NCBI GenBank assembly: GCA_028554795.2
Contig: CM068838.1
Span: forward strand, 129,119,428-129,183,427
Length of the DNA: 64,000 nucleotides
Direction of reading: 5' to 3'
Source of the DNA: Sinohyriopsis cumingii
Taxonomy: Eukaryota > Mollusca > Bivalvia > Unionida > Unionidae
The stretch's first letter is position 1. Each line of letters begins with the position of its first letter. Below, piece by piece: positions 1 to 14,947 of the stretch. The translations under genes were made by a program, and so were the position numbers. A model generated the notes under the pieces. That model did not search any database and had not been told where the DNA came from. It saw nothing but the letters and a program-made list of their open reading frames with translations.

Positions 1-2408
1 CACTCTTTAAATATTAAAACTAATTTAATGCAACGGTGAGAGGAAATGTACATTGAAGAAAGAAACAACACATGAAAAATATAACATTATGGTACAATAA
101 TCATTTTAAAACAGTATTCACACAGAAACTTTAATACAATATACACATGTGAATGAAGTTTTGTCCCATTTTATGTGAAGGGTGTAAATTACATCATGCT
201 ATAAAATTCACCTGGTGCGTTGACTTGCAATGTCGTGTGATCAGGTTGTATAATAATTATGGCACACATTTGTTGTTCTAAACAAAACTCTAAATATTAG
301 ACAATTAAAATTATTTAAATTTGTACATAGGCTGCATTTGTTCTTAGATAAAATGGTCATTGGATCGGTTCAAAATCCATGCTACTACATGATGACTACA
401 TGATGACTATACTCATAATTAGGGTCTATTAGAAAAATACTTTGAGAAAAGGAAGAAGCCTTTACGTGTGCTAACCTAAGTAATTTAATAATCTACAAAT
501 TTTAAATAAATTGCCGATTCTTACATCCTGCAGACAATGAATGACCATCAGGATGTCAAACTCTTTACCATCCAATGTACGACACCAAACGCACGCATAT
601 TCGAGATCAACGTTTCCTCACATTATCAACTCATCGTCCGAGATTTCTTGATATTTGCTATGATACTGTTCTTACACAATAAACATTTAACAGAGTCATT
701 TGAACAGTTTGTTTTGCATCCATCATAAGGTAACCTGGCTCCTTGTTTTGTTTTGCTTAAAAATCACGAAACAAGCAATGTGCATTATTTAAACTTGTTT
801 CAGAATGAGAAACTGAAATGAGAAACTAGTTGATGAAACATTAAGATTATATACCTTGCATTAACTTGCTTTTAATTAAGATTAATGTTTAGTTCAAAAT
901 GTCAATCAGCCTTTTAATGATACAAAATTACAAAGATTGTAACTGGCCATAATTGCAAAGAAAATACGATGGCAATAGACAGTACTCATTATGCAATCAA
1001 AACCAATTCGAGTCAGGTTGCTGGTGAACAAATACGATGTTTAAATTAATTGAGTAAATGAAAACTTGCTGCTTGATCGACTTATTTGGTAAGTTATTTC
1101 ATTGGTTGTTTTCTTTAAATCGTCGACAACGAGCACCTGATATTTGCTGATCCTGTTCAGCTATTCCGTTCATTTCATTTTATGCGATCGGCCACAATTT
1201 ACCTGTTATTGCTCACATTTTCTGATCCTTATAATTAACTCTCTGCCTCGATTGCCCAAGGGCCGAGTTGTCATTTAGATATTCAGCTCGTACCAAGATG
1301 TCATTATCCTATAATTGCCAATAAAAGAAAACATGAAGTTTATTTTTTACCGTCAATTATGGGATAATTACCTCTTGGAACGAGCTGAATAGTTGAAAGA
1401 TATGCACTCAAATATTTCTTGAATTTCTCTAATTTATGGGCTAGGCGTTGAGTGTTCTAAAGTTACTCTGTCTTTCAATCCTATGTGGGTTCTGGGGATG
1501 GCGTTAACATTGGAAGCGTGTCGCTCATGCTAGGTAATACATTCACCGTAGTTTGGTTTAGATTCCTGAATATTATTTCAGAGTTAGAGTTCATGACCCG
1601 GCCTGTGTAATTTGGTGTGGACGTTATGGGTACTGTTTCGTCTAAGTTTGGAGTTGTGTCGCTTTGTAAGTGATTCATACGAAAAGTTACTTCTGAGTTG
1701 CTTGTGTCCGACGATGAGACTGATGAATCAAATTTTTGACTGTTTGCTTGCACTAATTTGATTTTTTCTCTGTTAATAGTTCTGACTATCAGCAGTGTAA
1801 CGAGACTGTGGATTGCCCTATGTACTTGCTTTTTTTTGTTGACCTCTTCTGCCTAATCATTTTAATCTTGTACATTTTGTATTGCGGATTGAAATGGTGG
1901 GTTGTTAGGTTATTTGTATGTTTTGATTAGTATAAACAATTGACCAACGGTTTTTCTTTGCCTTTTCTTAATTTTAGAATTTCTAGCTATCTATCCCAAG
2001 CTTTGTTATCCGACTGAATGTTTATTGCGTTTGCAAGGATTCTAACCTCGTTAGTATGCATGCTTACCAGACCCCAATGCTCAATATAACAGAACATCTT
2101 AGTGATTTATATGTGCTAGAATCGGTCCAACTATTTACCGGAACAAACCGAAACTAACTGAAAATTCCGAAACAAACCAAAAATACCGGAACAAAAATAA
2201 ATAGTCTAAATTACTCATTATTCTATTGTTTCACGACATATTTGTTAATTATAATTAATCTGAAAGTAGTATTAAGACAATTTGATCCAAAACATAATTT
2301 AATTACGTTATGATTATATTACAATTTCATATTTACAAACTTCGTTTAGTTGTTGCACGTTCTCATTCTGCGATATACCTATCCCTATGTCTATTTGCCT
2401 GAATGAAT
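1..2408. other. Host intergenic sequence, no gene seen
   Basis: AT-rich sequence. Short open frames occur (for example 1481-1753 on the minus strand, Ser/Thr/Asn-rich), but none shows a recognisable domain, codon bias or neighbouring signal. I see nothing functional here. Confidence 0.6.
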
Positions 2409-2413
2409 TAAAG

Positions 2414-2414
<1 letters not shown>

Positions 2415-2448
<34 letters not shown>
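2415..2448. repeat. (CT)n microsatellite
   Basis: An uninterrupted run of CT dinucleotides. It produces an artefactual Arg/Glu repeat in an overlapping frame. Confidence 0.95.
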
Positions 2449-2451
<3 letters not shown>

Positions 2452-2621
2452 ATACATGTAATGTGAATTCGTATTTGCAACTGCAGACACTTGATGCCAA
2501 CTCCAAACAAAGAAGAAAAGTTATGTGTATCATCGCACCGTCCAACACAAAAATTTGATTTCTCTTTTGGGAGCAACCAGTAAATGACAAAGTCGATTTT
2601 TTTTGTCAGGTTAGATCCACG

Positions 2622-3292
2622 ATGCTACAATGGAACAAAATCAACGGCGCTTTTTCTTCCTCATACAGGCGGTACAAAGTTATTTGCGATTCATCATCGA
2701 TATCTAGAGATGTAAGTCTTAAACATGACAGTGACGTTGTTGACAGTATGCATACCAATTACAAAAATATTTCTTCTGATTCTGTCCAGTTGACTACTAT
2801 TGAAAATAATTCGCAATTGGACCTTCTAACGGAACAGTCATGGGCACCGATTTAGCTGTAAAACGTATGCGTTCTTGTCAAACTCCACTGATATATGTAC
2901 AAACTATCCTAAAATAAGGTGTTTGCTTTTTGGTAAAAGATGAAACCCATGTGACAGAAAAATCAAATCAATATAGAAGCAATTGTCCAGATAGATATGG
3001 AGCTTATGATGGGTTAGAATGTACTTCATCTATCATCAATCACTTGATTTTATCAAATGGAGGCCTGAAGAAATTATTTATTAGAAATGGAGAGTACGAA
3101 ACAATTATTAAAGAAAAACATGCTGTTAGATGGCTAAATCTGTCATTACATGAACATATCGGTACATTTCCAGATCTAGCTCCCCATGGAAACTATAAAC
3201 ACAACTTTGAAGAATACTTATGGACTCCTACATTCGCAATGAACGAAATGTCTGAACTCTTTTCAATAAATAAACCTTGCATTATTTCTTAA
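2622..3292 (+). pseudogene. Possible degraded coding relic, unidentified
   Basis: Two successive plus-strand open stretches (2622-2855 and 2930-3292) in different frames carry mixed-composition protein-like sequence. The second includes CPDRYGAYDGLEC and a C-terminal segment rich in Trp, His and Phe. Composition is less biased than in the surrounding shadow frames, so an old exon or transposon gene is possible. No family is recognised, no convincing ATG starts the second stretch, and no splice structure could be established. Confidence is low. Confidence 0.2.
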
Positions 3293-4438
3293 AACTCAAA
3301 ACGATGTGCTCTGAGTTAAGTGGTAAGAGAAGCATCAAACAAGATAGAGGAAAACATATACAGAGATAAAAGGAAAACAAAGATACCAGTGGTATCATAA
3401 GACATTGCAGAAAATGTATCAGAAACTGAAAACATAGTAAGTAGGAACCATCCGTGTACACGATCAGAGTTTGGGGAAATCGGCCAATATTAATATATAC
3501 ACTGATGAACAGTTGACGGACTTTAGAGAAACTGTACTGTACATGACATATATTCCTTGGTGTAGACCCGCCCCCCTTTTAAATCTATAACACATATACC
3601 TGGCTGTCATTTGTTATGAGCTGTTGACCTTGACAAGGAGTAGTTTGAAACTATGGGTTTGCCCCACTGGCCATTTTTGTGGCCTTTCCACCCGTCCTCG
3701 TCTCTACCCACTATGACAATTAAACCTCTATGTGAGCATTGTATGTTGGCTATCGACTTTGACTTGATGACTCGCGTAACGTGTGTGCTTACGTGTGTGA
3801 GGTCAAATTTAAAAGTAAACAACAGGCAACACTGACATAGGAGTTAAATTGTCATGGTGGGTAGGGACTGACATAGGCGAAGCAGTATCACTTACTGGCC
3901 CAATTTATATTCATGACAATAGTGATTCTGTGTCTTACATAGATTTATATTCATCTTATAGTTAAGCTGCCTGATGTTGTCACGATTGACTTAGTTATCG
4001 GAAGAGACGATGAAAGAGCAAGGGCGAAGGTCATAAAAATTGTATTTCCAGACGCCAATCAGGTGTTAATATATCTCGTTACATTGCATTATTAACACAA
4101 TTTGTAAATAATAATAATAATAATAATGATAGCTTAGTAGCTTTTATTTGTATTCCTTTATATTTCATCACTTTCTATAGGTACAGTTCTTACATATTCA
4201 TTTGTGTTATTTTTCCTGTCTTACAAATTGTCATACTGAGCAATAAAATACTATTCTAATTATTTTAATGGCCGTGTTTTGGTTTATACACAAGAAATGA
4301 ACAGTTTGGTCAAGCAAATAATAACAGCTTATCAGCACTACTACAAGCAATCATAATATACCCTATTCTATTTTTCTACTACTAGATGCTGCTTGCCGGT
4401 AGAGTCAAGCAGATGTCATGCATATAAAAGTCAATGTT

Positions 4439-4512
<74 letters not shown>

Positions 4513-5576
4513 TACTGTAATATTGGTACCTGTACATTTGAAGTACATACGATTTATTTCCCAGAATAATCGTCCCCCTCATATATCAAAGTATCGATGG
4601 CAAAATAACGAAAAAGAAACTATAATAACTAACGTCAGTATAGCATTAATTGAAATTAATCGAATTAAGAGTATAACAAGTAATACAAGCAATTATAATA
4701 TGTGTTTTAACCTTGTTTCCAGTACTGTCGATTTGTTGTTCCGATATTTTTGTTTGTTCCGACTTTTTCTAATTTGTTTCGGTAAATAATCTGACCCTGC
4801 AAGAATATATGTACGTATTCTGTTCAGGTGTACACTGGTATGTGTCCTAGCACATGTTTCTAAGTGTGGCAGAAAATCTCACAACAGCACGATTGGGTAC
4901 AAGTTAGTCGAAACAAAGGAATTATATTGGAAAACAACACATCGTCTAGGTATGCTAACAAGAAAAATGGCGCCTAGAACTTAAGAATGGAAATTTGATT
5001 CTTGAAGATAAATGCCTTCATATACAGTACAATAAGTCACTGTTGATCATTGAGATGCTTAGTTGTATAAAATGTGGTTAGGGAACAGGAAAATGAGTTA
5101 TAGCCACGTAGTAGAATAGGCCAGTGAAAAATTCCTCTGTATTCAATGAGCGTATGTTTTTGACTAGCTCAAAGGCTGGCTGGTGAACTGGAAATGGCTG
5201 GCTGTATGGATGTCAAGCTGGAATTTGGGCTGTCGAAAAAGGTTATGCTGATTAATTTTACAGAGATATTGCTAGATATTGCATTATCCCTTAGAATGTT
5301 GGAGAGATTAGCTCTATTGCGCTCTAACATGGAATAGGCCATTCCTAGCAACAACTTGGAATCTCAAATTGTTGCACTCTTTCTCGAGAAATTACTTGGT
5401 CCTTTTCTCCAACTTAGAGTAAGCCATTTCTCGAAACATTACGCGCAATAGCTTGAAATCTCAAATTCTTTGAGGTATTAATCGGTGTGTGTGTTCTGTA
5501 CCTTGAAATTATATTATATATAATAATACAATCTCTTTACAAACTTAATTCTCATTACTACTCAGCTACTTAATTA

Positions 5577-5579
<3 letters not shown>
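3293..5579. other. Host intergenic sequence with a (TA)n tract
   Basis: No supportable gene. A (TA)n run occupies about 4443-4510 and a short (AAT)n run lies near 4110-4127. The Tyr/Ile repeat frames across the TA tract are artefacts. Confidence 0.6.

Positions 5580-5643
<64 letters not shown>
5580..5643. repeat. (TA)n microsatellite
   Basis: About 32 TA dinucleotides in a row. Confidence 0.95.
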
Positions 5644-5646
<3 letters not shown>

Positions 5647-5805
5647 ATCTTTACATGTATTTAATCTAATTGTATTTTTACATCATGTTTTTCAATCATT
5701 GTACTTGAAATATGTTTGACAAAAATATGTGCATTTAAAATATATGTTTGGACAAAACATTTGTAAGATTTGTGTGTGTGTGTGAGTGTGTGATTTGGAT
5801 TTGTA

Positions 5806-6105
5806 ACGTAGCTTTAACAATTTTTCAGTCCTATTGCTATGATGTCTGCAGTGGGGCAATTTATAGTGATGTCTAGCACTGGGGCATCATGCCGTAGACA
5901 TGTAGCATGATGTCCCACCCACTGACAATATGCTGACACCAGGCTGACCAGTCCTAACATTAACCTCTTAATGCGGAGCGGCAAGTGAGGTAACTGATAG
6001 TACCATATTTAAGTCTTTGGTACGACACCGGCAGGGTTCAATAACGCGACCTCGCATACGATGCTGAAGCTCTAACCACTTAGGCCACCGAAGTGGTTGT
6101 AATAT
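5806..6105 (-). repeat. tRNA-derived SINE-like repeat
   Basis: Read on the minus strand, the segment near 6040-6100 contains GGCCTAAGTGGTTAGAGC, close to a pol III A box, with a degenerate B-box-like GTTATTGAACC downstream. The adjoining block 5806-5945, with ACGTAGCTTTAACAA and two GATGTC-type blocks, recurs in the opposite orientation at 13115-13250 and in part near 13640. Together they suggest a dispersed SINE family with a tRNA-like head. The exact ends are not defined. Confidence 0.5.
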
Positions 6106-7805
6106 TTGTACTTGGAATATATATTTGAAAACAATATTTAATAATCATTCTTTTTTGTTTATTTATTAATTATTTGTTTATTTAAGCACTAGTATTATTT
6201 CTTTGTATTATATTTGTAACAAGTTTGATTTTTTGTGGGAAAAATTGAATCCATACATTTTGTTGGAAAATGTTGCAAAGAACTTTTTGTAAAAATACAG
6301 TCACTGAGGAAATTTTCTGAAGATAGGTAAATATTTAACAGCAATGAAGGCTACACATATATGTCCAATGATGTCTTAAGGAAAAGTTCAGTCCTTAGAA
6401 TAGTCTTTGAATCTAAGAAAGATCTAATGGGACCATTGCAAAGATTCACGGATATAAAACCTACTGCAAATAGTTGCCTGCCGTAAACAGAACATCGTTT
6501 CATAAAAAGTATGTTTGGAATGTATTAAAGATAGAAAGGAATTGTTACTATCCCCCTAAGAGTTATATATTACAGTTATAACGATATTTCCAAGTTGTTA
6601 GATGATGACTGTATGCCATTTTGGAAATTTAATCATATAAAGGTATAAGAGGTATGAAAGGGATGTCTTGCACAAAAAGAATATATGAAAGATATAAAAG
6701 GTATAAATGGATTTTCACTATTGCCCTGTAGAGTTATATTTCACTGTTATGGGGATTATTCCAAGTTGTTGCATTATGCTTTCTTGCAATATTTTCGAAT
6801 GTAGTCCTAAAATGTTTATTTTAATGGTAGGAATAGTTGCAGAAAACTGAGACATCTTCAGGTCTCCCATCTAGTATATCAAATACATTATTTTCAAAAT
6901 CTCTTGTCACAAATGTATCGGTTGTCTTATTATTCATGTGTTTTCTCTGCAAAATAGGAATTTGAAAAATGTCTCTATTAACATCCTCCATTGCAAAGGT
7001 ACTAATGGAATTGATACAAAACCACTTATTAACTTGTCTTCAATTCGGCCATGTTCATCAAATTACAAAACTTGCTTATTTGGATTATAGTCGCTTTATG
7101 CCTGTCAGCATGTGCGGCTCGTTAATTTACATGCGTTTGGGTGCTACTTAATTTGTGCGATAATTCACTATTACTATACCACCAGAGCAAGCGACAGGAA
7201 GCAAAGGGGCGATGAAGGCAGCGCGAAAGTCACAGCGGGCACAGTGGCATACTCTTGCGTCCTCTTCCGGTAATGGTAGTCTGCGTCATTATCTTCTTCC
7301 GTTGAAGGCCGTCACAAGTAACAGCAGTTTTGTAATTCATTTGTTTTCAATCAATGTCCAGTTTTCGATTCCTATCCTTTCTGATAAAACATGTGGTGTT
7401 TACATTCGAATCGAATATTCCTGTGTTGTGAATGTTCCTATATTGTGGTAGTTCTTTAATTTCGTGTACTGTGCGTAGGTTATTTTCCGAGAAGTTCGTC
7501 ACATCGTGTAGGCTTAAGTAGCCATTCATTTTTTTTTTTTGAGATCTTAATGTGGGTGTCAAACATCGAGAGTTGGAAATGTAACCAATCAGAATCTTTT
7601 CAGAGCCAGCGAGATGTTGGTCTAAAGAAGGCTTTCGTGGGTCAGAATGAACGCCGGGTCTGGGTTGCTTTTTTGGGAATGACAATTCTTTTCTGATTTT
7701 TGAGTTTCATTTTATTTATTGTTTGGAGGCAATTGCTTTTGAACTACACTTTCTTTTCTCAGGGTCTTCAATGGGTTTTAACCAGTGGTATACTCTTTCT
7801 GTTCT
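6106..7805. other. Host intergenic sequence, no gene seen
   Basis: AT-rich sequence with several short frames of no recognisable content. Confidence 0.55.
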
Positions 7806-7950
7806 TCTTTATACCCACTTCTTGTATAGAGTGATAATTACTTCTGTCTGGTGTTTAATCCATTTTGTTTCTGATCTTCTTTATACCCACTTCTTGTTGA
7901 GAGTGATCATTACTTCTGTCTGGTGTTTAATCCATTTTGTTTCTGATCTT
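7806..7950 (+). repeat. Two-copy tandem repeat, about 70 bp unit
   Basis: A block beginning CTTCTTTATACCCACTTCTTG and running to TTTTGTTTCTGAT occurs twice head to tail, followed by a partial third start. It accounts for the repeated peptide in the overlapping open frame, which I do not regard as a gene. Confidence 0.8.
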
Positions 7951-8234
7951 CTTTATGTCAGCTGTTTTCCTTGCTTTCCCGTTCCCTTTGATGATTTTTT
8001 TTCTTTTTCCCGTCTCCTGATACTCTTTGTTACTCCCATGCTCCAGATAAATTGTTTGTGCCTGCGTTTTGGATTTATTATGGGCACCTTGATCGTTCAG
8101 TTCGTTACGATTATATGATACTACTTTTGGTATTTATAACTATGACATCAATTATATTAGTCGAGTGATCTATATGTGTGTGCTTCCTTTTTTTCCTCTC
8201 TTCTCTTAACTATTTTTTTATTTTTATTTTTAAC

Positions 8235-8830
8235 TCCCCAGCCACTGTTTTTAGTCAGCGCTAGTTCGACCTCTCCGACTTTTGTTTATCATGGTTCGTG
8301 GGCGTGTTCTATTGTGGTTTTATTCGGTTATAGTGGCTGCAGTTTTGTGTGTGTGTGTGTTTGTGTTTTCTTAACTACTAAAGTTCCTATTTTTAAGGTA
8401 CCCCCGCCACTGTTTATGGTCGGTGGAATGCAGCAATGTCGTTAGACCTCACCGACTTTTATTTAATGTGGTTCGGGTGCGTGTTCTGTTGTGTCTTTTT
8501 TCGGTAATTGTGGCTCGTGTGTGTGTGCGTGTGTGTGTGTGTGTGTGTTTTAATAACTACTAAAGTCCTTATTTTAATCACCCCAACCACTGTTTATAGT
8601 CGGTGCTATAAAGCAGTGTTTTTTCTACCCCTCCGACTTTTTTATTGTGGTTTGCGGGTGTGCTTTTTTCATCGTTGGTAGTTAGTTTTGCATGTTTGTG
8701 TGTGTGTGCTTTTCTTAACTAATGTTATTCCTATTATGTAGACCCCAGCCACTGTTTGTAGTCCTTGATAAATAGCAGCGTCTTCCTACCTCTCCGACTA
8801 CTAGTTTATTTTTGTTGGGCGGGGGTGTAG
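8235..8830 (+). repeat. Four-copy tandem repeat, about 170 bp unit
   Basis: Four diverged head-to-tail units each start with a variant of CC(A/C)GCCACTGTTTATAGTC, continue to CTCCGACTTTT, and contain a (GT)n run. Units begin near 8237, 8405, 8582 and 8745. They resemble a minisatellite. No coding capacity is supported. Confidence 0.75.
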
Positions 8831-9039
8831 TGAACGTATGTTAGTTTTATTTTTAGTGATATTTTAATTCTGCCTCAACGGTTGGAAAAGGTATTGTCTT
8901 ATTTAAATTGACTGGTTTCTATTTTAATGACTATATCTCGCCGTGGTGGGTCTAGTAGTACTAGTTCCTTCCCTTACAATTTTATGTCGGTTTTGTTATT
9001 ATTTTTTTATTTTATGTTATAATGGCAATTTATAATATA

Positions 9040-10023
9040 TTTGTCCCTTTTTCTCATTTTATTAATGAATTCCAAAATGGTGTTATAAGTCTTATCTAGA
9101 TTCTTATTTTTGGCTCTTGCGACGACTGGTATGTGCTTCATTCCAACATGAATTCCTGCTGGGCTTCTAGTTCGGCTCTTTCTTTGTCGTAATAGGGGTA
9201 TGTATTGAGTACATGTTCGATTGTTCTGAAGTTGCGCATAGGGCGCAGTTTGTATGTGTTCCCCTTTTTATGTGTTTCCCTGAGTATCCTGTCAGTAGTA
9301 TTTAACCAGATCTTTTTCTATTTATTATTGTCATGTTGTATGGGTTTTTGAATGTCGGATGCTTGATTTTCCTATTTACTTTTTTTCTCTGTTTTCATAG
9401 CTGCCTACTAGTGTTCGACTTGTCCCATTGTTCTTTCCATTTGGCATTAATATTGTTTCTGATGATACTATTGATTCCAGTGACGCTGTATGCAATAAAT
9501 TTGGCCATGGGTTCATTTTTTGTAGTTCCTTGCTTCTGCATCTGCTTTTTCATTGCCCGGAATTCGGATGTGGAAAGGGATCCATAAAAATTCAACTTGA
9601 TTTTGGGTTTGTTCAATTTCCTTGAGTAGAGATTTTGCATGGTTAACCATATTAGGTTCACTCTTTGATGGGTTCGATGCCAAGGATTGAAGTAAACCAT
9701 ACGAGTCGCTTAGAATAAACCTTTTAGTTATTTGGTAGATTTTGGTATAGGTTAGTGCCACTAATAATGCTATGAATTCCATAGTGTAGATTGCACACTG
9801 GTCTGGTAGTTTTTTTCCCGAAGGAGATACCTAGTTTTGGAATTACTATCCCTGCATTTGGACTTTGTTTTTGTTTTTTGACCCATCTGTGACGATTTGG
9901 GTGAAGGCCGCATACTTTTTGCCTCTCTAAATTAATATTGATGACCCTAATCCTATCAGTTTGTTTTTGTGTGCTCTCTAATTTGCGTAGACTAAAGTCG
10001 ATTTTGGTGTGGTACATGTCCAC
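9040..10023 (-). pseudogene. LINE relic with RNase H domain
   Basis: On the minus strand, two overlapping frames (about 9724-10023 and 9513-9782) encode pieces of a retrotransposon RNase H domain: a start with TDGSK-like residues, then the segment MEFIALLVAL, the segment SDSYGLLQSL and the C-terminal GNEKADAEAR motif. These are the usual landmarks of the RNase H domain of Jockey-like and related non-LTR elements. The frame changes between the two pieces, so the copy is dead. The downstream minus-strand sequence to about 9040 probably belongs to the same element. Confidence 0.7.
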
Positions 10024-10425
10024 GGGGGATCTGGGTAGTACCGTATCGGTTCAGGGTTGATATTCATAATTTTCAGTAATCTTTTAAATTATTCCATGTC
10101 TGATGAATAGTACCTCTTTTCCATATTTTATTTATGAAAGTGTAATTGTTATAAAATGTTGTAGTATTTTTTGTATTCCAATGTATCTTCCGCTCAGTCA
10201 ATTTATATCGCCAGACATGGTCACGCAATTTCTTGAGAAACAGCGCAACAGCTATGGATACTAAATTGGTGCATTATTCCAAGTTGGAGCCCAATAGCTC
10301 CTTTTACTGGTAAATTTTCTAATTCCTCTAATTCTGATTGGCTCGTTTTCCTCGTTTGACGCACAGCTCGAAACTGAAGATAAGTTTGATTTTCTTATAA
10401 ACTATTCATTATTTACTGGTCTGAG

Positions 10426-10428
<3 letters not shown>

Positions 10429-10511
<83 letters not shown>
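10429..10511. repeat. (TA)n microsatellite
   Basis: Continuous TA dinucleotides. Confidence 0.95.
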
Positions 10512-10513
<2 letters not shown>

Positions 10514-10769
10514 AGAAGTATAAGCATACAAACGATTGAAGTTTGAAATTAATTCAGCATTAAATGCACACTGTAAGTATCTTCAGGTAGCGTTTGCCCT
10601 AAGAAATGTTTACAAATTGAAATATTTTAACATGAACTCTCATATCTAATATATAAAGCCATGAAATGTGCTCATATACTTACATATTTTATTTTATTCA
10701 TTAATATTTTCTTGTATTTATTGTTTTCTCTTTCAACACGAATCTCATGTTCAAGTTATCTTTAATGTT

Positions 10770-11590
10770 TCTCTCTCTTACCTATCTAGCATCATGTAAC
10801 ATCTTTGGAGATAAAAAAAATGACCGTTTCGTTTATTAGGTATCAACATGACTTACCTTTCATTTAGAATTCTGGAATAACTAGATAATAACTCGATTTA
10901 TAGAATACCTGCCTATAGTGCATTCATACCGTTATTATGTTTTAAAAAGATCTGCGTCCATCCAGATTCACGTTATCAGTAAGTACACATATACTACAGA
11001 TAAAAATAGATCAAAACGTCCGGAAAATATTACTGAAATAAATGCCCGAAGTTGGAGTGATTCTTTTAATCCTTGATGGTTTGTGTTTCATTTTTACCAT
11101 CCATTGCTAAGGAGTGTTAATGTGGGTATTATTTATTATCATTTGTCATCTCTATTTCATTATGTCTCGAAAATTACTTTGTATATTTTAATCTTTTCCG
11201 AATCTATAACATAATACTATCTGTTTTAGTGACTCCATTTTTTCTCACCTCCTTATCAGAATGTTACACCTTAAATGTCTATAGAGACCTTAACACTTGA
11301 CAGTAAATCGTTTTGGAATTATTCAACTCCATTTTGTAGGGGGTTTATCAGTTATAAGAAAGAAGAATCAGTTTAAAGAAATTTCTTTATGTTTGGTTCA
11401 TACGTACACCCACCTACATGTCCTTGGATATCAGTAGTCTTTCCCCCGTTCAGACCAAGCAAATTGTTGTTAAGTGAGTTGTAGCTGCTACAAGTTCGAG
11501 TACAAAATTGGAAAAATTATTCTAGCAAAACAAAGAGCATTTTTTTATATTGTTATATTACTAATAGTTTTCCATGATGTGTTCATTACA
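10770..11590 (+). repeat. Dispersed repeat copy A, carries the unoccupied site of element 3
   Basis: This block matches 61345-62358 in order and orientation. Shared landmarks include AACATCTTTG, the TTATTAGGTATCA region, CATACGTACACCCACCT, CCGTTCAGACCAA and the final GTGTTCATTAC.TAATGA. In this copy the sequence continues past TAATGA without interruption. In the other copy a Polinton end begins there. No coding frame is obvious, so the nature of the repeat is unknown. Confidence 0.8.
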
Positions 11591-12876
<1,286 letters not shown>

Positions 12877-13114
12877 GGAACCTATAGTTTCTCTTGATAT
12901 CTTAGCAATTAATAGTTTACCAGCTATTTCTTGATTCTAATCATAGTGAAATGAAAATCATCATTTAGTTGAATGTCCACCCTTATCAATATAAATAAAA
13001 ATGATCTGAAAACACGTTCAATGAAACAACTTGATTTTATGCACTTCTGTTATTTCTGAATAAAGTAGCCATTTTCATGCAGTTAAATAGAATATTGCGT
13101 TTGCTTTATGTCAG

Positions 13115-13250
13115 CATAATGTGACTAGATGGGACATGATGTTACATGTCTGCGGCATGATGTTCCGGTACTAGATATCACTATAAACTGCCATACTGCG
13201 GACATCAAATCAATATAACTAAAAACTTGTTAAAGCTACGTTAAAAGTCC
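13115..13250 (-). repeat. Second copy of the SINE-associated block, inverted
   Basis: This sequence is the approximate reverse complement of 5806-5945, sharing GGGACATGATG..ACATGTCTGCGGCATGATG and GTTAAAGCTACGTTA. Near 13690-13770 a minus-strand GTTCGATACCGG B-box-like element suggests further tRNA-derived material. Confidence 0.55.
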
Positions 13251-14548
13251 CAAAACAGACTCTTTTGCTTTAGATCCTGTAAAACGTCCCTCCTCTTCAC
13301 GTCATCCCTTAATTCCAGAAAATTCCATGGAACAAGTTAATTTGTCATCCATGTAACAAAAGATACAAATGTTTCTTCTGCATTAAATGAAAAGACCTTT
13401 TATGCACACAAAAAACTCAGATGGCGGATGTGATTTTTCACTTGCTTATTTTTATATTTTACTAGAACTTGTGTTTTATGCTTATCTATAAGACACTATG
13501 ATTCATGAATTGTACGTTCGTGGAGAAAAACGGGTAAAATTAATTCCAAACGTACCTATTTGATCCTAAAAAAACTGTCATAAATCAATGGATGTTTCAA
13601 TTGTGTGTGTGTGTGTGTATGTGCGCGCGCGAGCACGATTTGGATTTTTAACGTAGCTTTAACAATTTTTCAGTCATGTCAAATGTTAAATTCAACAATT
13701 TCTGGCTTTAGCCGGTATCGAACACACATCTATAGTTCAAAACAGTATCAATGTAGCTACCATAACTGCTGCTAGTAAGTGCAAGAAGAAAGCAAATTAA
13801 GAAGTTGTGGAGACCAAGTGGTGTCAATAAAATAAATGAAAAGAAGTGATAATGTTTACTCTAAGGTCATACATCGGTATAAAAAAGAATCTTATGACTG
13901 GAAGATAATGAAAGTAACCTTAAATATAAGAACTATATACAAACAAGAATAATGTGAATGTATATCCTCGGAAACATATTTCACAACGCGATTGAAAACT
14001 ATTGCATATCGGTATCTACTTTATATCTAGGAGTTTTGTAGTACATTTAGTAACAAAGAATATAACATCTTAAGAAAGAACATATTCTAAATGTTCTTTC
14101 GTTTAGTTCGTTGTCATTTGACCTTCTATCAGAAAAATATATTCTGCATACAGAATATTTATTCATTCAAAATTGTTGACCCCAAATGGAACTATTCAAA
14201 AAGATTTTTAAAACTGAATATTATCTTCTCTCTATTTACCACTCATTTAGTTGCATTGTATGTGTTGCTGTATTTGTATCCATATTTGTATTAAGTATAG
14301 ACATTCAAAAAACCATAAGCTTCCCTGAGCATCGGTTCCCTGTATCCCTCCTTCCGCTTCATGCTTCTTTCAGCAGATTGACATTTTGGAAACGGTGAGA
14401 CGGTTTATATATAAACAACCCCTCTGTATCCTAACCATTTAAGATGTGCAAGAAGTGTCTGGATCTTAGTATGTTTGCAGATCGATAATTATGTGTATTT
14501 ATTGGAAGAAACATGCTTACATGTGCTTGTTTGTTCTAGGAATGCGGT

Positions 14549-14730
14549 ATGTATGTATGTATGTTTGTATACATGTGCGTGCGTTCGTGTATACATATAT
14601 GTATGTATGTTTGTATGTATGTAAGCATGTATGTATGTATGCATGAATGTATTTATGTACGTATGCATGTATTTATGTGCGTGCGTGCGTGTGTGCATGT
14701 ATGTATGAATGTTTTTATGTGTTGAGTGTA
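14549..14730. repeat. (GTAT)n-type microsatellite
   Basis: Imperfect GTAT/GTGC tetranucleotide repeats. The His/Thr/Tyr repeat frame on the minus strand is an artefact. A second short GTAT run lies near 15993-16020. Confidence 0.9.
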
Positions 14731-14947
14731 AAACGTTACAACCTAAAATGTAACAATATGACAGTGAAAACAATAATCCTTTTTATAGCTATATGTAAAG
14801 AAAATTATTATCTTTCTAGATTCTGAATTACATATCAAAATCTTGTTTTATTATTTGGTAATAACATTAGGAGTAAAATATATTAATAAATATGAATATT
14901 TTCTTATTTAAGCTATCAGTCGTTCTATTCAAATGAAAGGAAACAAT

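Noticed and set aside
1481-1753. 90-residue Ser/Thr/Asn-rich minus-strand frame
   Set aside because: No domain, no neighbouring signals and no homologous second copy in the window.
4382-4789. Tyr/Ile repeat frames on both strands
   Set aside because: Translation of a (TA)n microsatellite.
14489-14773. His/Thr/Tyr repeat protein
   Set aside because: Translation of GTAT tetranucleotide repeats.
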